Counted from the first letter of the stretch, positions 52,115 to 60,959 are shown. The stretch: DNA of 64,000 nucleotides from Agromyces luteolus (GCF_009729855.1 NZ_WODA01000023.1:124001-188000), one strand, 5' to 3'. Notes: generated from the letters alone by a model not told the origin. Numbers and translations are program-made.

Positions 52115-52564
52115 TCAGCGCCCGAGCACCTCGTTGAACCAGCCCGGCCCGGTGACCAGCGCGCCGGCATCGAGCCGTGCCCGGAGACCGCGGTCGGCCG
52201 TGACGACCAGCACCCGCTCCCCAGCCTCGGCGAGCCGAGCGGTTTCGTCGACGATCGCGCCGTCGCCGTCGGCCGGCGCCCGCACGACGTCGACGCCCCG
52301 CGGTGCGGTCGCCGCCCTCGCCGCCCCCTCGAGCACGGCGACGATCCTCGAGATCGCGACGATCGGCCCGCCGGCCCCGTCGGGCGCCGCCACCTCCCGG
52401 CCGACGAGGTGCGGCATCCGCTCGAGCAGCCTCGTCGCGGCACCGGCGCGGTCGCGCCACCAGCCGTCGGGCCGTGAACCCATCACGTTCGCGACGTCGA
52501 CGATGACGACGACGGGCGGGGCGGATGACTCTGCGCCGGCGCCGTGCCGACCGTGGTCGCGCAC
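52115..52564 (-). CDS. NYN/PIN-like domain protein
   Basis: 149 aa. VVVIVDVANVMGSRPDGWW near the start, with D23 and N26, and VLVVTADRGLRARL later resemble the acidic metal site of NYN/PIN RNases. Function is otherwise unknown. GTG start at 52564, 7 nt after the Fpg/Nei stop, with GGAGGGG upstream, so it is co-transcribed with the glycosylase. Confidence 0.6.
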   Translation of the reverse strand: MRDHGRHGAGAESSAPPVVVIVDVANVMGSRPDGWWRDRAGAATRLLERMPHLVGREVAAPDGAGGPIVAISRIVAVLEGAARAATAPRGVDVVRAPADGDGAIVDETARLAEAGERVLVVTADRGLRARLDAGALVTGPGWFNEVLGR

Positions 52565-52570
52565 CGCCGC

Positions 52571-53458
52571 CTACCCCTCCTTGAGCGGCAGGAGCTCGCC
52601 GCCGGTCTGGCACTCGGGGCAGTACTGCGCGGTCGTGCTCGCGAACGAGAAGTCGCGGATCTCGCCACCGCAGTCGCCCGGGCACGGCTCGCCCGCGCGA
52701 CCGTGCACGCGCATGGCGGCGACCTTCGCCGCCTTCAGGCGGTCGATCGGGATGCCGCGCCGCGCCTCGATCGCGTCGCGGATCGTGCTCGTCGTCGCCT
52801 CGAACAGGCGCGCGAGCTCGTCGTCGGCGAGGGTCGCGGCGTGCGCGACGGGCGACAGCCGCGCCGCGAAGAGGATCTCGTCGGAGTAGGCGTTGCCGAT
52901 GCCCGCCAGCGACTCCTGCTCCTGCAGGATCGCCTTGAGCTGCTTGCGGCGCCCGGCCACGGCGCGGTCGAACTCGGCGCGAGTGAACGCCGGGTCGGCG
53001 GGGTCGGGGCCGTGCTTGGCGATCGCGGCGACCTCGTTCGCCTCGTCGACCACCCAGCATCCGAGCGACACCCAGCCGCCGGCATCCGTCAGCTCGAGCA
53101 CGGCGTCGCCGTCGAACTCGAGTGACACGAGCGTGGGCGGTGGCGGCTCGGTGTCCGCGGGCGCGTCGGCGGACGCGGCAGCGGCGTCGGCCGCGGCATC
53201 CGTCTCACCCGCCCCCCAGCGCGCCCACCCGTGCCGCCCGAGCGAGACGACGAGCAGCTCGGAGCCGTCGAAGTCGATCGCGAGCAGCTTGCCGTGCCGC
53301 GTCACGCCGAGCACCCGCTCGCCGACGAGCGTCGTGAGCGGACGGCTCCGCGTCTTCGTGACCCGGAACTCGACCACGTCGACCGACGCGACGGCGCGCC
53401 CGCGCAGCGTGGACTCGAGCTCGTCGACGAGGGCCTGGACCTCCGGAGATTCCGGCAT
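52571..53458 (-). CDS. Fpg/Nei-family DNA glycosylase, zinc-finger arginine missing
   Basis: 295 aa. P2 and E3 after the initiator Met form the Schiff-base active site; K57 fits the conserved lysine. The helix-two-turn-helix (QESLAGIGNAYSDEIL) is intact. The zinc finger has CPGDC and CPEC, but the first pair is C-x3-C and the residue aligned with Arg258 of E. coli Fpg is Thr. A 25-residue Ala/Asp-rich insertion lies around 82-107. It probably removes oxidised bases, with altered specificity. It is in an operon with the NYN-like gene. Confidence 0.85.
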   Translation of the reverse strand: MPESPEVQALVDELESTLRGRAVASVDVVEFRVTKTRSRPLTTLVGERVLGVTRHGKLLAIDFDGSELLVVSLGRHGWARWGAGETDAAADAAAASADAPADTEPPPPTLVSLEFDGDAVLELTDAGGWVSLGCWVVDEANEVAAIAKHGPDPADPAFTRAEFDRAVAGRRKQLKAILQEQESLAGIGNAYSDEILFAARLSPVAHAATLADDELARLFEATTSTIRDAIEARRGIPIDRLKAAKVAAMRVHGRAGEPCPGDCGGEIRDFSFASTTAQYCPECQTGGELLPLKEG

Positions 53459-53514
53459 ACGGCCAGCCTCGCACGCGCCGCCGACGCTGCCAATGGGTGT
53501 CCGGCCACTCCCCC

Positions 53515-53543
53515 TTGCGAATGGCTGTACGACGAGTCAGAAT
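53515..53543 (+). promoter_or_regulatory. Promoter of the TetR-glycosyltransferase operon
   Basis: TTGCGA (53515-53520) and CAGAAT (53538-53543) are separated by 17 bp. Transcription would begin about 7 nt later, at the ATG itself, so the transcript is probably leaderless. A GGCTGTAC half-site lies in the spacer at 53523-53530. Confidence 0.55.
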
Positions 53544-53561
53544 GCTGTACATGCGTACAGC
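53544..53561. promoter_or_regulatory. TetR operator overlapping the start codon
   Basis: GCTGTAC-ATGC-GTACAGC, perfect 7-bp arms, spans the ATG at 53551. Binding here would block both transcription start and, if leaderless, the first codons. The GGCTGTAC half-site upstream suggests a second weak site. Confidence 0.7.
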
Positions 53562-54180
53562 CTCGCCCGTCGACCACGACGCCGACCTCACGGCACGCGC
53601 CCGCATCGTCGCCGCCGCGCTCGACCGCTTCGCCGCGCACGGGTACGACGCCGCGACCATGCGCGACATCGCGGCCCGCGCGGGCGTCAGCACCGCCCTC
53701 GTCACGCACCACTTCGGCACCAAGCAGGCGCTCCGCGACGAGTGCGACGCGCGCGTCGCGCGGTTCATCGCCGCCAAGCAGGATGCCGCCGCCCCGTCCG
53801 AGGTGCTCGGCGAGGTGCTCGGCAGCCACGGCCCCTACCTCGCGCGCATGCTGGGCGACGGCGGCGAGGCATCCGACGCCCTCTTCGACCGTCTTCGCGA
53901 GGTCGCGCGCGCGTCGATCGACGACGGCGCGACGAGCGGATGGCTCCGGCCCTCGCGCGACCCGGACGCGCAGGCCGTCGCCCTGGTGCTCCTCGGCGTC
54001 GCCCCCTTCCTGCTGCTCGACCGGCTGGCCGCCTGGGCGGGCGGCGATGCCGAGGCGGCGCTCGCGCGCCTGGCCGCGCCGCTCGCCGAGCTGTACACCG
54101 ACGGGCTCGTCACCGACGACCGGCTGCTCGCCGCGACCGGCCTCGTCCCCACCGCTCTCACCGCCGAGGAGGCACGATGA
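53551..54180 (+). CDS. TetR-family repressor
   Basis: 209 aa. The HTH reads ARARIVAAALDRFAAHGYDAATMRDIAARAGVSTALVTHHFGTKQAL. The C-terminal part is the TetR ligand domain (AFLLLDRLAAWAGGD-like region). The start at 53551 fits a leaderless transcript; ATG 53542 is possible. The operator over the start codon implies autorepression. Its stop overlaps the glycosyltransferase ATG (ATGA). Confidence 0.85.
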   Translation: MRTASPVDHDADLTARARIVAAALDRFAAHGYDAATMRDIAARAGVSTALVTHHFGTKQALRDECDARVARFIAAKQDAAAPSEVLGEVLGSHGPYLARMLGDGGEASDALFDRLREVARASIDDGATSGWLRPSRDPDAQAVALVLLGVAPFLLLDRLAAWAGGDAEAALARLAAPLAELYTDGLVTDDRLLAATGLVPTALTAEEAR

Positions 54181-55478
54181 AGCTCCTGCTCGTCACCGCG
54201 GGGTCGCGCGGCGACGTGGAACCGTTCGTCACGGTCGCCCGCCGGGCCGCGGCGGCCGGTCACGACGTCCGGCTCGCCATCCCCGACCGCTCCGGCGTCG
54301 ACACGACCGGGATCGACGTCCGGAGCCTCGAGGCCGACTTCTCGGCCTTGATCGAGTCGCAGGGCGTCTCGCCGCTCGCCGCCATGCGGAACCTCCGCGA
54401 GGTCGTGCGGCCCGTGATGCGAGCGGTCATCGTGAACGCGGCGCACTCGGCGCTGGAGTTCCGGCCCGACGTCATCGCGTGGCATCCGAAGGTGCTCTCG
54501 GCGCCGCTCGCGGCCGACGCGCTCGGCATCCCGCACGTGCTCGTCGAGCTGGTGCCCGCGATGACGCCGACGCGCGAGTTCCCCGCCGCCGGGACCGTGG
54601 CGCGCAGCCTCGGCCCGCTGAACCGGCTCACCTACCGCGCAGGCGCCGCCGCCGCGGGGATGTTCCGGCGCGAGGTCGACGAGGCGGCCGGGGTGCTCGG
54701 GGTGCCCCGCGCACGCCGGTCGTCGCCGCCCGCGGCGACCCTGCTGCCGATCAGCCCGGAGATCCTGCCGCGCCCGGCGGACTGGCCGGAGTCGGCGGTG
54801 CTCACCGGGGTGTGGCGTGCGAGCGCCCCGTCGACCGGCGACGCGACGGCGGATGCCGCGGCCCCGAGTGCCGCCGCACCGGATGCCGCCGCCGCGACGA
54901 CCCCGGCCGCGACACCCGACCCGGCGCTCGCCGCATTCCTCGCCGGCGGGCCGTTCGCGTACGCGGGCTTCGGCTCGATGGCCGCCGGCGACCCCGCCGC
55001 GCGCGGACGCGCCCTCGTCGCGGCGGCGCGGGCCCGCGGCATCCGCCTGCTCGTCGCGACCGGCCTCGGCGGCATCGCCGTGCCCGACGACGTGCGCGGC
55101 GACGACGTGTTCGTGACGCGCTCCGTCGATCACCCCGCGGTCCTCCCCCGCGCAGTGGCCGCCGTGCACCACGGCGGCATCGGCACCGTGCAGGCGGCGA
55201 CCGCGGCGGGCACGGTGTCGATCGTGGTGCCGTTCATCGCCGACCAGCCGTTCTGGGGTGCGATGCTCCACCACCGCGGGCTCGCACCCGCTCCGATCCC
55301 GCATCGGAGGCTGACCGCCGACCGCCTCGCCGACGCGCTCGCGGCGGCACCGGAGCACCGGTCGGCGGTGGATGCCGCGGCCGCGCGCATGGCCGAGGAG
55401 GACGGCGCCGCGAAGGCGCTCGACGTGCTGGAGCGGCTCGCCGCCCGGCCGAGGAGCGACGCGCTGCGGCATCCGTGA
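54177..55478 (+). CDS. Family 1-type glycosyltransferase (sterol/macrolide GT-like), TetR-regulated
   Basis: 433 aa, GT-B fold. LLVTAGSRGDVEPFVTVARR is the usual N terminus of the YjiC/sterol GT group, and HHGGIGTVQAATAAGTVSIVVPFIADQPFW is the donor-sugar motif with HHGG. An Ala/Pro/Asp-rich linker of about 35 residues separates the domains. It may glucosylate a hydrophobic or antibiotic-like acceptor. Coupling to a TetR repressor suggests an inducible detoxification or cell-envelope role. Confidence 0.85.
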   Translation: MKLLLVTAGSRGDVEPFVTVARRAAAAGHDVRLAIPDRSGVDTTGIDVRSLEADFSALIESQGVSPLAAMRNLREVVRPVMRAVIVNAAHSALEFRPDVIAWHPKVLSAPLAADALGIPHVLVELVPAMTPTREFPAAGTVARSLGPLNRLTYRAGAAAAGMFRREVDEAAGVLGVPRARRSSPPAATLLPISPEILPRPADWPESAVLTGVWRASAPSTGDATADAAAPSAAAPDAAAATTPAATPDPALAAFLAGGPFAYAGFGSMAAGDPAARGRALVAAARARGIRLLVATGLGGIAVPDDVRGDDVFVTRSVDHPAVLPRAVAAVHHGGIGTVQAATAAGTVSIVVPFIADQPFWGAMLHHRGLAPAPIPHRRLTADRLADALAAAPEHRSAVDAAAARMAEEDGAAKALDVLERLAARPRSDALRHP

Positions 55479-55547
55479 CCCCTCGCCGCCGCGCGAGCGG
55501 TCGGCGCCGCCGTTGTGCCCGAGGCCGCACGGGAGGATCCTGAACCC

Positions 55548-55943
55548 ATGAACGACCGCGAGGAATTCCTGATCTGGATCAACAACTCGCTCGTCCGGGC
55601 CGAGCGAGCCCTGTTCAACGGCGACGCCGGTCCGAGGCGGTCGACGTGGTCCGCCTCCGACGACGTGAGCGTGCTCGGCGCATGGCGCAACGCGGTCGGG
55701 CGCTCGGAGCTGCTCGACGCGTTCGACGGGGTCGCCGCGAGCTTCGCCGCGTGCACCGACTACGCGTTCGAGCTCATCTCGTTCGACGTGGCCGACGACA
55801 TGGCCTACACCGTCGGCTACGAGCGCATCTCGGCGATGAAGGACGGCACGCCCAGCACCTTCACCGTGCGCTCGACGCAGGTGTACCGCCGCGAGGACGG
55901 CGAGTGGAAGGTCGTGCACCGGCACGCCGACACGATGGCGTGA
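55548..55943 (+). CDS. SnoaL/DUF4440-like (NTF2-fold) protein
   Basis: 131 aa. LIWINNSLVRAERALFNGDAG, VLGAWRNAVGRSELLDAFDGVAA and TVRSTQVYRREDGEWKVVHRHADTM follow the NTF2-like pattern, with the typical EWKVVHRHAD end. Such proteins are small-molecule isomerases, binding proteins or subunits of unknown role. GGGAGG lies about 11 nt before ATG 55548. Convergent with the SIS gene. Confidence 0.75.
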   Translation: MNDREEFLIWINNSLVRAERALFNGDAGPRRSTWSASDDVSVLGAWRNAVGRSELLDAFDGVAASFAACTDYAFELISFDVADDMAYTVGYERISAMKDGTPSTFTVRSTQVYRREDGEWKVVHRHADTMA

Positions 55944-55969
55944 CGGCGAACCGGCGATTCCCCGGGCGC

Positions 55970-57049
55970 CTACCGGGTCAGGGTGACCTTCCGGAGCCCC
56001 GCGGGCCGGTCGGGGTCCAGCCCGCGCCGGACCGACAGCTCCGCCGCGAGCACCTGCAGCGGCAGGACCTCGAGCACGGGCACGAGCTCGTCCGGCACCT
56101 CGGCTGCGGCGTCGATCGACGTCGACCCCGCGACGACGGCGGGCCCGACCTCGAGGATGCGCGCACCGCGGACCTGCGCGGCCGCGGCGAACTCGACCAC
56201 CGATGCCCGACCCGACGAGGCCCCGGTCAGCGCGATCACGAGCGTGCCGACGTCGACCTGCCCGAGCGGACCGTGCGCGGCATCCGCCGCACTCCACCCC
56301 GACGCCGCGATCCCCGAGGTCTCCATCAGCTTCAGCGCGCCCTCCTTCGCCGAGGCCATCGACACGCCCCGGCCGACGACCAGCACGCGTTCGACGCCGG
56401 CGACGGCCTCGACGATCGGCGCGATCTCGGACGCCAGCCGTTCGAGCAGCCGCTCCGCCCGGAGGGCGAGCTCGTCGATCTCCTCGGCGAGCCGGACGAG
56501 ACCGTCGCCCGCGACCGCCCGCACGAGCGTGTGCACCGCGAGCAGCTCCGCCGTGTAGCTCTTGGTCGCCGCGACCGACCGCTCGGGTCCCGCCACGAGG
56601 TCCAGGTGCGCATCGGCGAGTCGCGCCAGACCGCTCGCGGCGTCGTTCGTGATCGACACCAGCGGGAGCCCCGCGCTCCGGAGCCCGACCGCCGTGGCCA
56701 CGAGGTCGGGCGACCGTCCTGACTGCGAGATCGCGACCTGCACGCCGGCGGGGTACGCGGGCGTCACGCCGAGCACGCTGTGCAGGCTCGGGGTGGTGAG
56801 GAGTGCGGGGCGGCCGAGGACGTACGGCACCAGGTACTGGCCGTAGATCGCGGCATGGTCGCTCGAGCCGCGGGCGACGAACGCCACGAGCTGGGGCGAC
56901 GCGGCTCGGACGGCGTCGACGGCCGCCTCCCACGCGGGTCGCTGGGTCGGGATCAGGTCGCGCCACCGCGCGGGCTGCTCGGCGATCTCCGCACGCATGA
57001 GGGCGCCGGGCCCGCCGGGCGCGGCCGGCGCCATCGCGCCGCCGCTCAC
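55970..57049 (-). CDS. SIS-domain sugar isomerase/deaminase-like protein
   Basis: 359 aa with two SIS modules as in AgaS and the GlmS isomerase half. VAFVARGSSDHAAIYGQYL, ISQSGRSPDLV, GPERSVAATKSYTAEL, VVGRGVSMASAKEGALKLMETSGI and AAHGPLGQ place the Ser/Thr phosphosugar pocket. No glutaminase domain, so it is not GlmS. Likely reaction: isomerisation, deamination or deglycation of a phosphorylated sugar. GTG overlaps the ATPase stop (GTGA). Last gene of the operon, so it may complete the catabolic steps. Confidence 0.85.
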   Translation of the reverse strand: MSGGAMAPAAPGGPGALMRAEIAEQPARWRDLIPTQRPAWEAAVDAVRAASPQLVAFVARGSSDHAAIYGQYLVPYVLGRPALLTTPSLHSVLGVTPAYPAGVQVAISQSGRSPDLVATAVGLRSAGLPLVSITNDAASGLARLADAHLDLVAGPERSVAATKSYTAELLAVHTLVRAVAGDGLVRLAEEIDELALRAERLLERLASEIAPIVEAVAGVERVLVVGRGVSMASAKEGALKLMETSGIAASGWSAADAAHGPLGQVDVGTLVIALTGASSGRASVVEFAAAAQVRGARILEVGPAVVAGSTSIDAAAEVPDELVPVLEVLPLQVLAAELSVRRGLDPDRPAGLRKVTLTR

Positions 57050-57777
57050 GAGCTCAGCCCGGTGATCATCGACACGAGCTCGTTGTGGCTCGTCTCGGCG
57101 ACGCGCGTGGTGCCCACCTGCCGTCCGCGGCGGAGCACGGTCACGCGGTCGGCGATGCGGAACACCTGCTCCATGTTGTGGCTCACGACGAGCACGGCGG
57201 CGCCGCGCGCCTTGAGCTTCAGGATGAGCTCCTCGACCTTCGCGGTCTCAGCGACGCCGAGCGCGGCGGTCGGCTCGTCCATCAGCACGAGCCGGCTCGC
57301 CCAGTGCGTGGCGCGCGCGATGGCGATCGCCTGCCGCTGGCCGCCCGAGAGGTCGCTCAGCGTCGCCTTCGCCGTCGGGATGCGCACGTCGAGGTCGTCG
57401 ACGAGCTGCTGGGTCTGCCGGGCCATCTCGGCGCGGTCGAGCAGCCCGAAGGGCTTCCGCCGCAGTTCCCGCCCGAGGAAGAGGTTCATGTAGACGGGCT
57501 GGAGGTCGACCAGGGCGAGGTCCTGGTAGACGACCTCGACGCCGTTCGCGCGGGCGTCCGAGGCATCCCGGAACGCCACGCGCTCGCCCGCGAGCCGGAT
57601 CTCGCCGTCGGTGGGCTGGTGCACGCCCGAGATGATCTTCACGAGCGTCGACTTGCCGGCGCCGTTGTCGCCGACGAGCGCGACGACCTCGCCCGCCTCG
57701 ACCTCGAGGTCGAACCGCTCGATCGCGACGATGCCGCCGAAGTGCTTGCTGATGCCCGAGAGGCTGAGCGGGTTCAT
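57046..57777 (-). CDS. Sugar ABC transporter ATP-binding protein (single-domain CUT2)
   Basis: 243 aa. Walker A GDNGAGKST, Q-loop VVYQDLALVDLQPVYMNLFLG, signature LSGGQRQA, Walker B LVLMDEPTAALG and switch His in VVSHNMEQV. CUT2 ATPases are normally fused doubles of about 500 aa (RbsA); this single-domain form is like FrcA. It powers uptake with the permease and lipoprotein. The ATG overlaps the YhfX-like stop. Confidence 0.9.
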   Translation of the reverse strand: MNPLSLSGISKHFGGIVAIERFDLEVEAGEVVALVGDNGAGKSTLVKIISGVHQPTDGEIRLAGERVAFRDASDARANGVEVVYQDLALVDLQPVYMNLFLGRELRRKPFGLLDRAEMARQTQQLVDDLDVRIPTAKATLSDLSGGQRQAIAIARATHWASRLVLMDEPTAALGVAETAKVEELILKLKARGAAVLVVSHNMEQVFRIADRVTVLRRGRQVGTTRVAETSHNELVSMITGLSS

Positions 57778-59000
57778 CGTGCGTCCTCCGTCTGGTCGAT
57801 CGCGTCGGCGATGGTGAGCGGCTTCGAACCGTCGGCCGACCAGAGGCCGGCGAGGCGTGGCTCGCCCGCGTCGAGACCGCGGATGCCGGCGGTGAGCGCC
57901 CGCGTGACGAACACCTGCGGCCGGAAGCCGAACACGACCGTGTCGCCGGCGCGCGCCCCGCCGTCGGGGACCGGGATCGTCGCGTAGTAGTCGATCGCCT
58001 CGGGAGCGGGCATCTCGACGGGGCGCGCGGTGACGGATGCCGCGTCGCCGCCGGGTCCGACGACGAGCGCCTCGGTCTCGGCGGCGCCGAGCACCGGGTC
58101 GACGTAGAGGCCGCCGCCGAAGACGTAGGCCCGGTCGTTCCAGAGGTGCGACACCTCGGAGACGTACGCGATCGCCGGCTCCTCGTCGAGGTCGCGCACG
58201 GCGTGCAGCGGCGTGGTGCCCGTGAGGCCGTGGCCGGGCTCGACCTGCGTGGCGCCCGCCTCGGCGAGCCGTTCGAGCGCAGCGGTCGAGGTCGTGCCGG
58301 GCGCGTTCAGCTCGACGTCCCGGAAGCCGGCCGCCTCGAGGGCGCGCTTCGCGCGCGTCAGCGTCGCGAGGTTCGGGGTCGACACGATGTCGCCCGCCGC
58401 GCGATCGAACAGGGTCGCCGGAAAGCTCGTGACGCCCGCGAACCGCACGCCGGGGATGGCGTCGACGCGTCGCGCGGCCTCGACGACGCCTGCCGCGTCG
58501 AACCCGCCCTCGTGCCCGGGGTAGAACCGGTCGCCGTCGCCGACGATCCGCAGCAGCACGTCCTGCACGTACCCGGCGGCGGATGCGGCGGCGCCCGCCT
58601 CGCGGGCCTTCTCCTCCGAGAACACGGTCCAGTAGCGCGGCCGCAGGGCCGCGGCCTCGCGCGCCCGGTGCCTCGGGATCTGGACGAGGTGCCCGAGGTG
58701 GCCGGATGCCAGGCCGCCGGCGGCGGCCGCGACGGCGCACTCGAGGTCGACCCCGACCGAGTGGCTGATGCCGCCCGCGCGGATGGCGCGCGACGCGTCG
58801 GGGTTCCGGCCGATCTGCTTGGTCATCGCGAACGGCGTGAGCCCGAGCCGGGATGCCTCGGCCGCGACGACCGCGGTGTTGCGCTCGACGGCGTCGAGGT
58901 CGATGACGTACGTGTTCGGCGGCAGTTCGCCGGACCGGTGCAGGGCGACGGCGGCGTCGATGAGCCGCGGGTTGCGGCGGCGCAGGAGGGACAGGAACAC
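57774..59000 (-). CDS. YhfX-type PLP-dependent (alanine racemase-fold) enzyme
   Basis: 408 aa. The N-terminal fold III PLP barrel has LPPNTYVIDLDAVERNTAVV and the PLP lysine K61 in FAMTKQIGRNP; GGISHSVGVDLECA and LNAPGTTSTAALERL follow. The C-terminal beta domain holds AYVSEVSHLWNDRAYVFGGGLY. The best match is E. coli YhfX, whose function is unknown and which is encoded near a phosphotriesterase homologue, as here. Racemase, epimerase or lyase action on an amino-acid-like substrate is likely. GTG start with GGGGAG upstream, 4 nt after the permease stop. Confidence 0.8.
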   Translation of the reverse strand: MFLSLLRRRNPRLIDAAVALHRSGELPPNTYVIDLDAVERNTAVVAAEASRLGLTPFAMTKQIGRNPDASRAIRAGGISHSVGVDLECAVAAAAGGLASGHLGHLVQIPRHRAREAAALRPRYWTVFSEEKAREAGAAASAAGYVQDVLLRIVGDGDRFYPGHEGGFDAAGVVEAARRVDAIPGVRFAGVTSFPATLFDRAAGDIVSTPNLATLTRAKRALEAAGFRDVELNAPGTTSTAALERLAEAGATQVEPGHGLTGTTPLHAVRDLDEEPAIAYVSEVSHLWNDRAYVFGGGLYVDPVLGAAETEALVVGPGGDAASVTARPVEMPAPEAIDYYATIPVPDGGARAGDTVVFGFRPQVFVTRALTAGIRGLDAGEPRLAGLWSADGSKPLTIADAIDQTEDAR

Positions 59001-59004
59001 GGGC

Positions 59005-59985
59005 TCAGCTCCCCTTCTTGCCGCGGAGCGACAACGAGACGGCGATCAGGATGATGACGCCGCGCACGATCTCCTGCTGCGCGACGGTGAGGCCGGCCAG
59101 GAGCAGGCCGTAGTTGATCATGCTCATGAACAGGCTGCCGACCACGGCCCCGATCATCGACGCCCTGCCGCCGGTGAGCGCGGTGCCGCCGACGATGACC
59201 GCGGCGAGCACGCTCATCAGGTCGGTGGTGCCGAGCGTGTAGGTGGCCCCGGCGAGGCGACCGGCGTAGAGCAGGCCGGCGAGCGCGGCGGTCGTGCCGC
59301 TCAGCATGAACACCGCGATGCGCACGCGCGTCACCCGGATGCCCGAGACGCGAGCCGCCGAGGCGGTGTTGCCGACGGCGAGCACGTGGGCGCCGAACCG
59401 GCGCTGGCGGAGGACGTGCCATCCGATGACCGCCGCGACGGCCGACCACCAGATGAGGATCGGGATGCCGAGGAGGGTGCCGCCGCCGAAGAGCCATCCG
59501 AAGGCCTCATCGGTCACGGGGACCGACTGGAGGTTCGTGATCTGCTGCGCGAGGCCCGCGACGAGCCCCATCGTCGCGAGCGTGACGAGGAACGAGGGCA
59601 GCCGCACGAGCGTCACGAACAGGCCGTTGACGAGGCCGACCACGGCGCCGACCGCGAGCCCGGCGAGCGCGGCGACCCACCACGCACCTGAGACCTGGAG
59701 GGTCACGGCGGCTGTGAGGGCCGCGAGGGCGACGGTCGATCCGATCGAGAGGTCGATCTCGCCGAGGCTGAGCACGAACACCGTTCCGACGGCCATGATC
59801 GTGATCGGCGTCGCCTGCGTGACGATGTTGACGAGCGTCGTGCCGTTGAGGAAGCTCGCGCCCTGCGTGGCCGCGAAGTACAGGAACACCACGACGAATC
59901 CGACGTAGACGACGTACTGGCGCCACGAGCGGACGACGAGCTGCACCCCCTTCTCGGCGGGCGCCCTGGTCGGGGCGATGGTCAT
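59005..59985 (-). CDS. Sugar ABC transporter permease (CUT2, RbsC-like)
   Basis: 326 aa with eight to ten helices. AVGTVFVLSLGEIDLSIGSTVALAAL and VNGLFVTLVRLPSFLVTLATMGLVAGL are diagnostic of BPD_transp_2 permeases of the ribose class; GGTALTGGRASMIGAVVGSLFMSMI is the later conserved loop. Its ATG overlaps the kinase stop. It forms the pore for the operon's ligand. Confidence 0.9.
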   Translation of the reverse strand: MTIAPTRAPAEKGVQLVVRSWRQYVVYVGFVVVFLYFAATQGASFLNGTTLVNIVTQATPITIMAVGTVFVLSLGEIDLSIGSTVALAALTAAVTLQVSGAWWVAALAGLAVGAVVGLVNGLFVTLVRLPSFLVTLATMGLVAGLAQQITNLQSVPVTDEAFGWLFGGGTLLGIPILIWWSAVAAVIGWHVLRQRRFGAHVLAVGNTASAARVSGIRVTRVRIAVFMLSGTTAALAGLLYAGRLAGATYTLGTTDLMSVLAAVIVGGTALTGGRASMIGAVVGSLFMSMINYGLLLAGLTVAQQEIVRGVIILIAVSLSLRGKKGS

Positions 59986-60959
59986 GCGTGGACTCCTTCG
60001 TGGGTGCGGCCGGCGGCCGCTCTGGCGAGGTGCAGCGCTCCGAGCACGGGCGCTTCGCCGCCCAGCTCGCTGATCGTGACGGGGAGGTCGGTCCGGCCGA
60101 GGCGGGCGAGCCAGGCGCGGACGGCCGCGAGGAGCTCGGGGCGCGAGCCGATCCCGCCGCCGAGCACGAACCGGCCCGGGTCGACGATCGCGTCGACGGC
60201 GGCGATCGCGTGGGCGACCCACTTCGCCTCCTCGTCGATGGCCGCGATCGCGCGGCCGTCGCCGCGTGCGGCGAGGTCGAAGACGTCCCGGGCGGATGCC
60301 TCGGGGCCGAGGCGCGCGGCGAACGCGTCGCCCGCGACGACCTCCTCGAGCGGTCCGCGCCGGTGGGCGGCGGGGTCGAGAGGGTCGCCCCCGATGGGCA
60401 GGTACCCGATCTCTCCCGCGGCGTTGCCGGCCCCGCGCACGAGCGCGCGGTCGAGCACGACGCCCATCCCGATCCCCGTGCCGATCGAGACGAAGGCGAA
60501 GTCGTCGTGCCGGGCGCCGACGCCGGCGACGAGTTCGCCGAGCGCGGCGACGTTGGCGTCGTTCTCGAGCACGACGGCGGCGCCGAGCGCGAGCCGCAGC
60601 TCGTCGGCGAGGCTGAACGAGGCGAGGTCGCCGAGGTTCGGCGCCTGCTCGAATCCGCCGTGCGCGTCGACGGGGACGCCGGCACCGCCGATGCCGATCG
60701 CGCGCACCGCGTCGACCGGCGACGAGACCGCGGCGCAGAGCTCGTGCACGAGGTCGACGACCTGGGTCACGAGCGCCCGCCCGCCACCGGCGGCCGTGGC
60801 CTGCTCGACCTCGGCGAGCGGGCGGCCGGGCGCCGCGCCGCTGCCCGAGTCGTCGAGGGCGGCGACGCCGGCGCGCACCTTGGTGCCGCCGAGGTCGATG
60901 CCGACGACCAGCCCGCGCCCGACGCGGTTCTCCGTGACGTACTCGCCCGCGCCGTTCAT
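59982..60959 (-). CDS. ROK-family sugar kinase
   Basis: 325 aa. GIDLGGTKVRAGVA is the phosphate-1 loop, VLENDANVAALGE carries the catalytic Asp, and VSIGTGIGMGVVLDRALVRG is the phosphate-2 loop. There is no HTH, so it is a kinase and not a repressor. The Cys-rich zinc motif of classical glucokinases is missing (region GNAAGEIGYLPIGGDPLDP). It likely phosphorylates the imported sugar for the SIS enzyme. ATGA overlaps on both sides. Confidence 0.85.
   Translation of the reverse strand: MNGAGEYVTENRVGRGLVVGIDLGGTKVRAGVAALDDSGSGAAPGRPLAEVEQATAAGGGRALVTQVVDLVHELCAAVSSPVDAVRAIGIGGAGVPVDAHGGFEQAPNLGDLASFSLADELRLALGAAVVLENDANVAALGELVAGVGARHDDFAFVSIGTGIGMGVVLDRALVRGAGNAAGEIGYLPIGGDPLDPAAHRRGPLEEVVAGDAFAARLGPEASARDVFDLAARGDGRAIAAIDEEAKWVAHAIAAVDAIVDPGRFVLGGGIGSRPELLAAVRAWLARLGRTDLPVTISELGGEAPVLGALHLARAAAGRTHEGVHA

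Noticed and set aside
55970..57049. GlmS or MurQ identity for the SIS protein
   Set aside because: There is no N-terminal glutaminase domain for GlmS, and length and motifs fit AgaS-like SIS proteins better than MurQ etherases.
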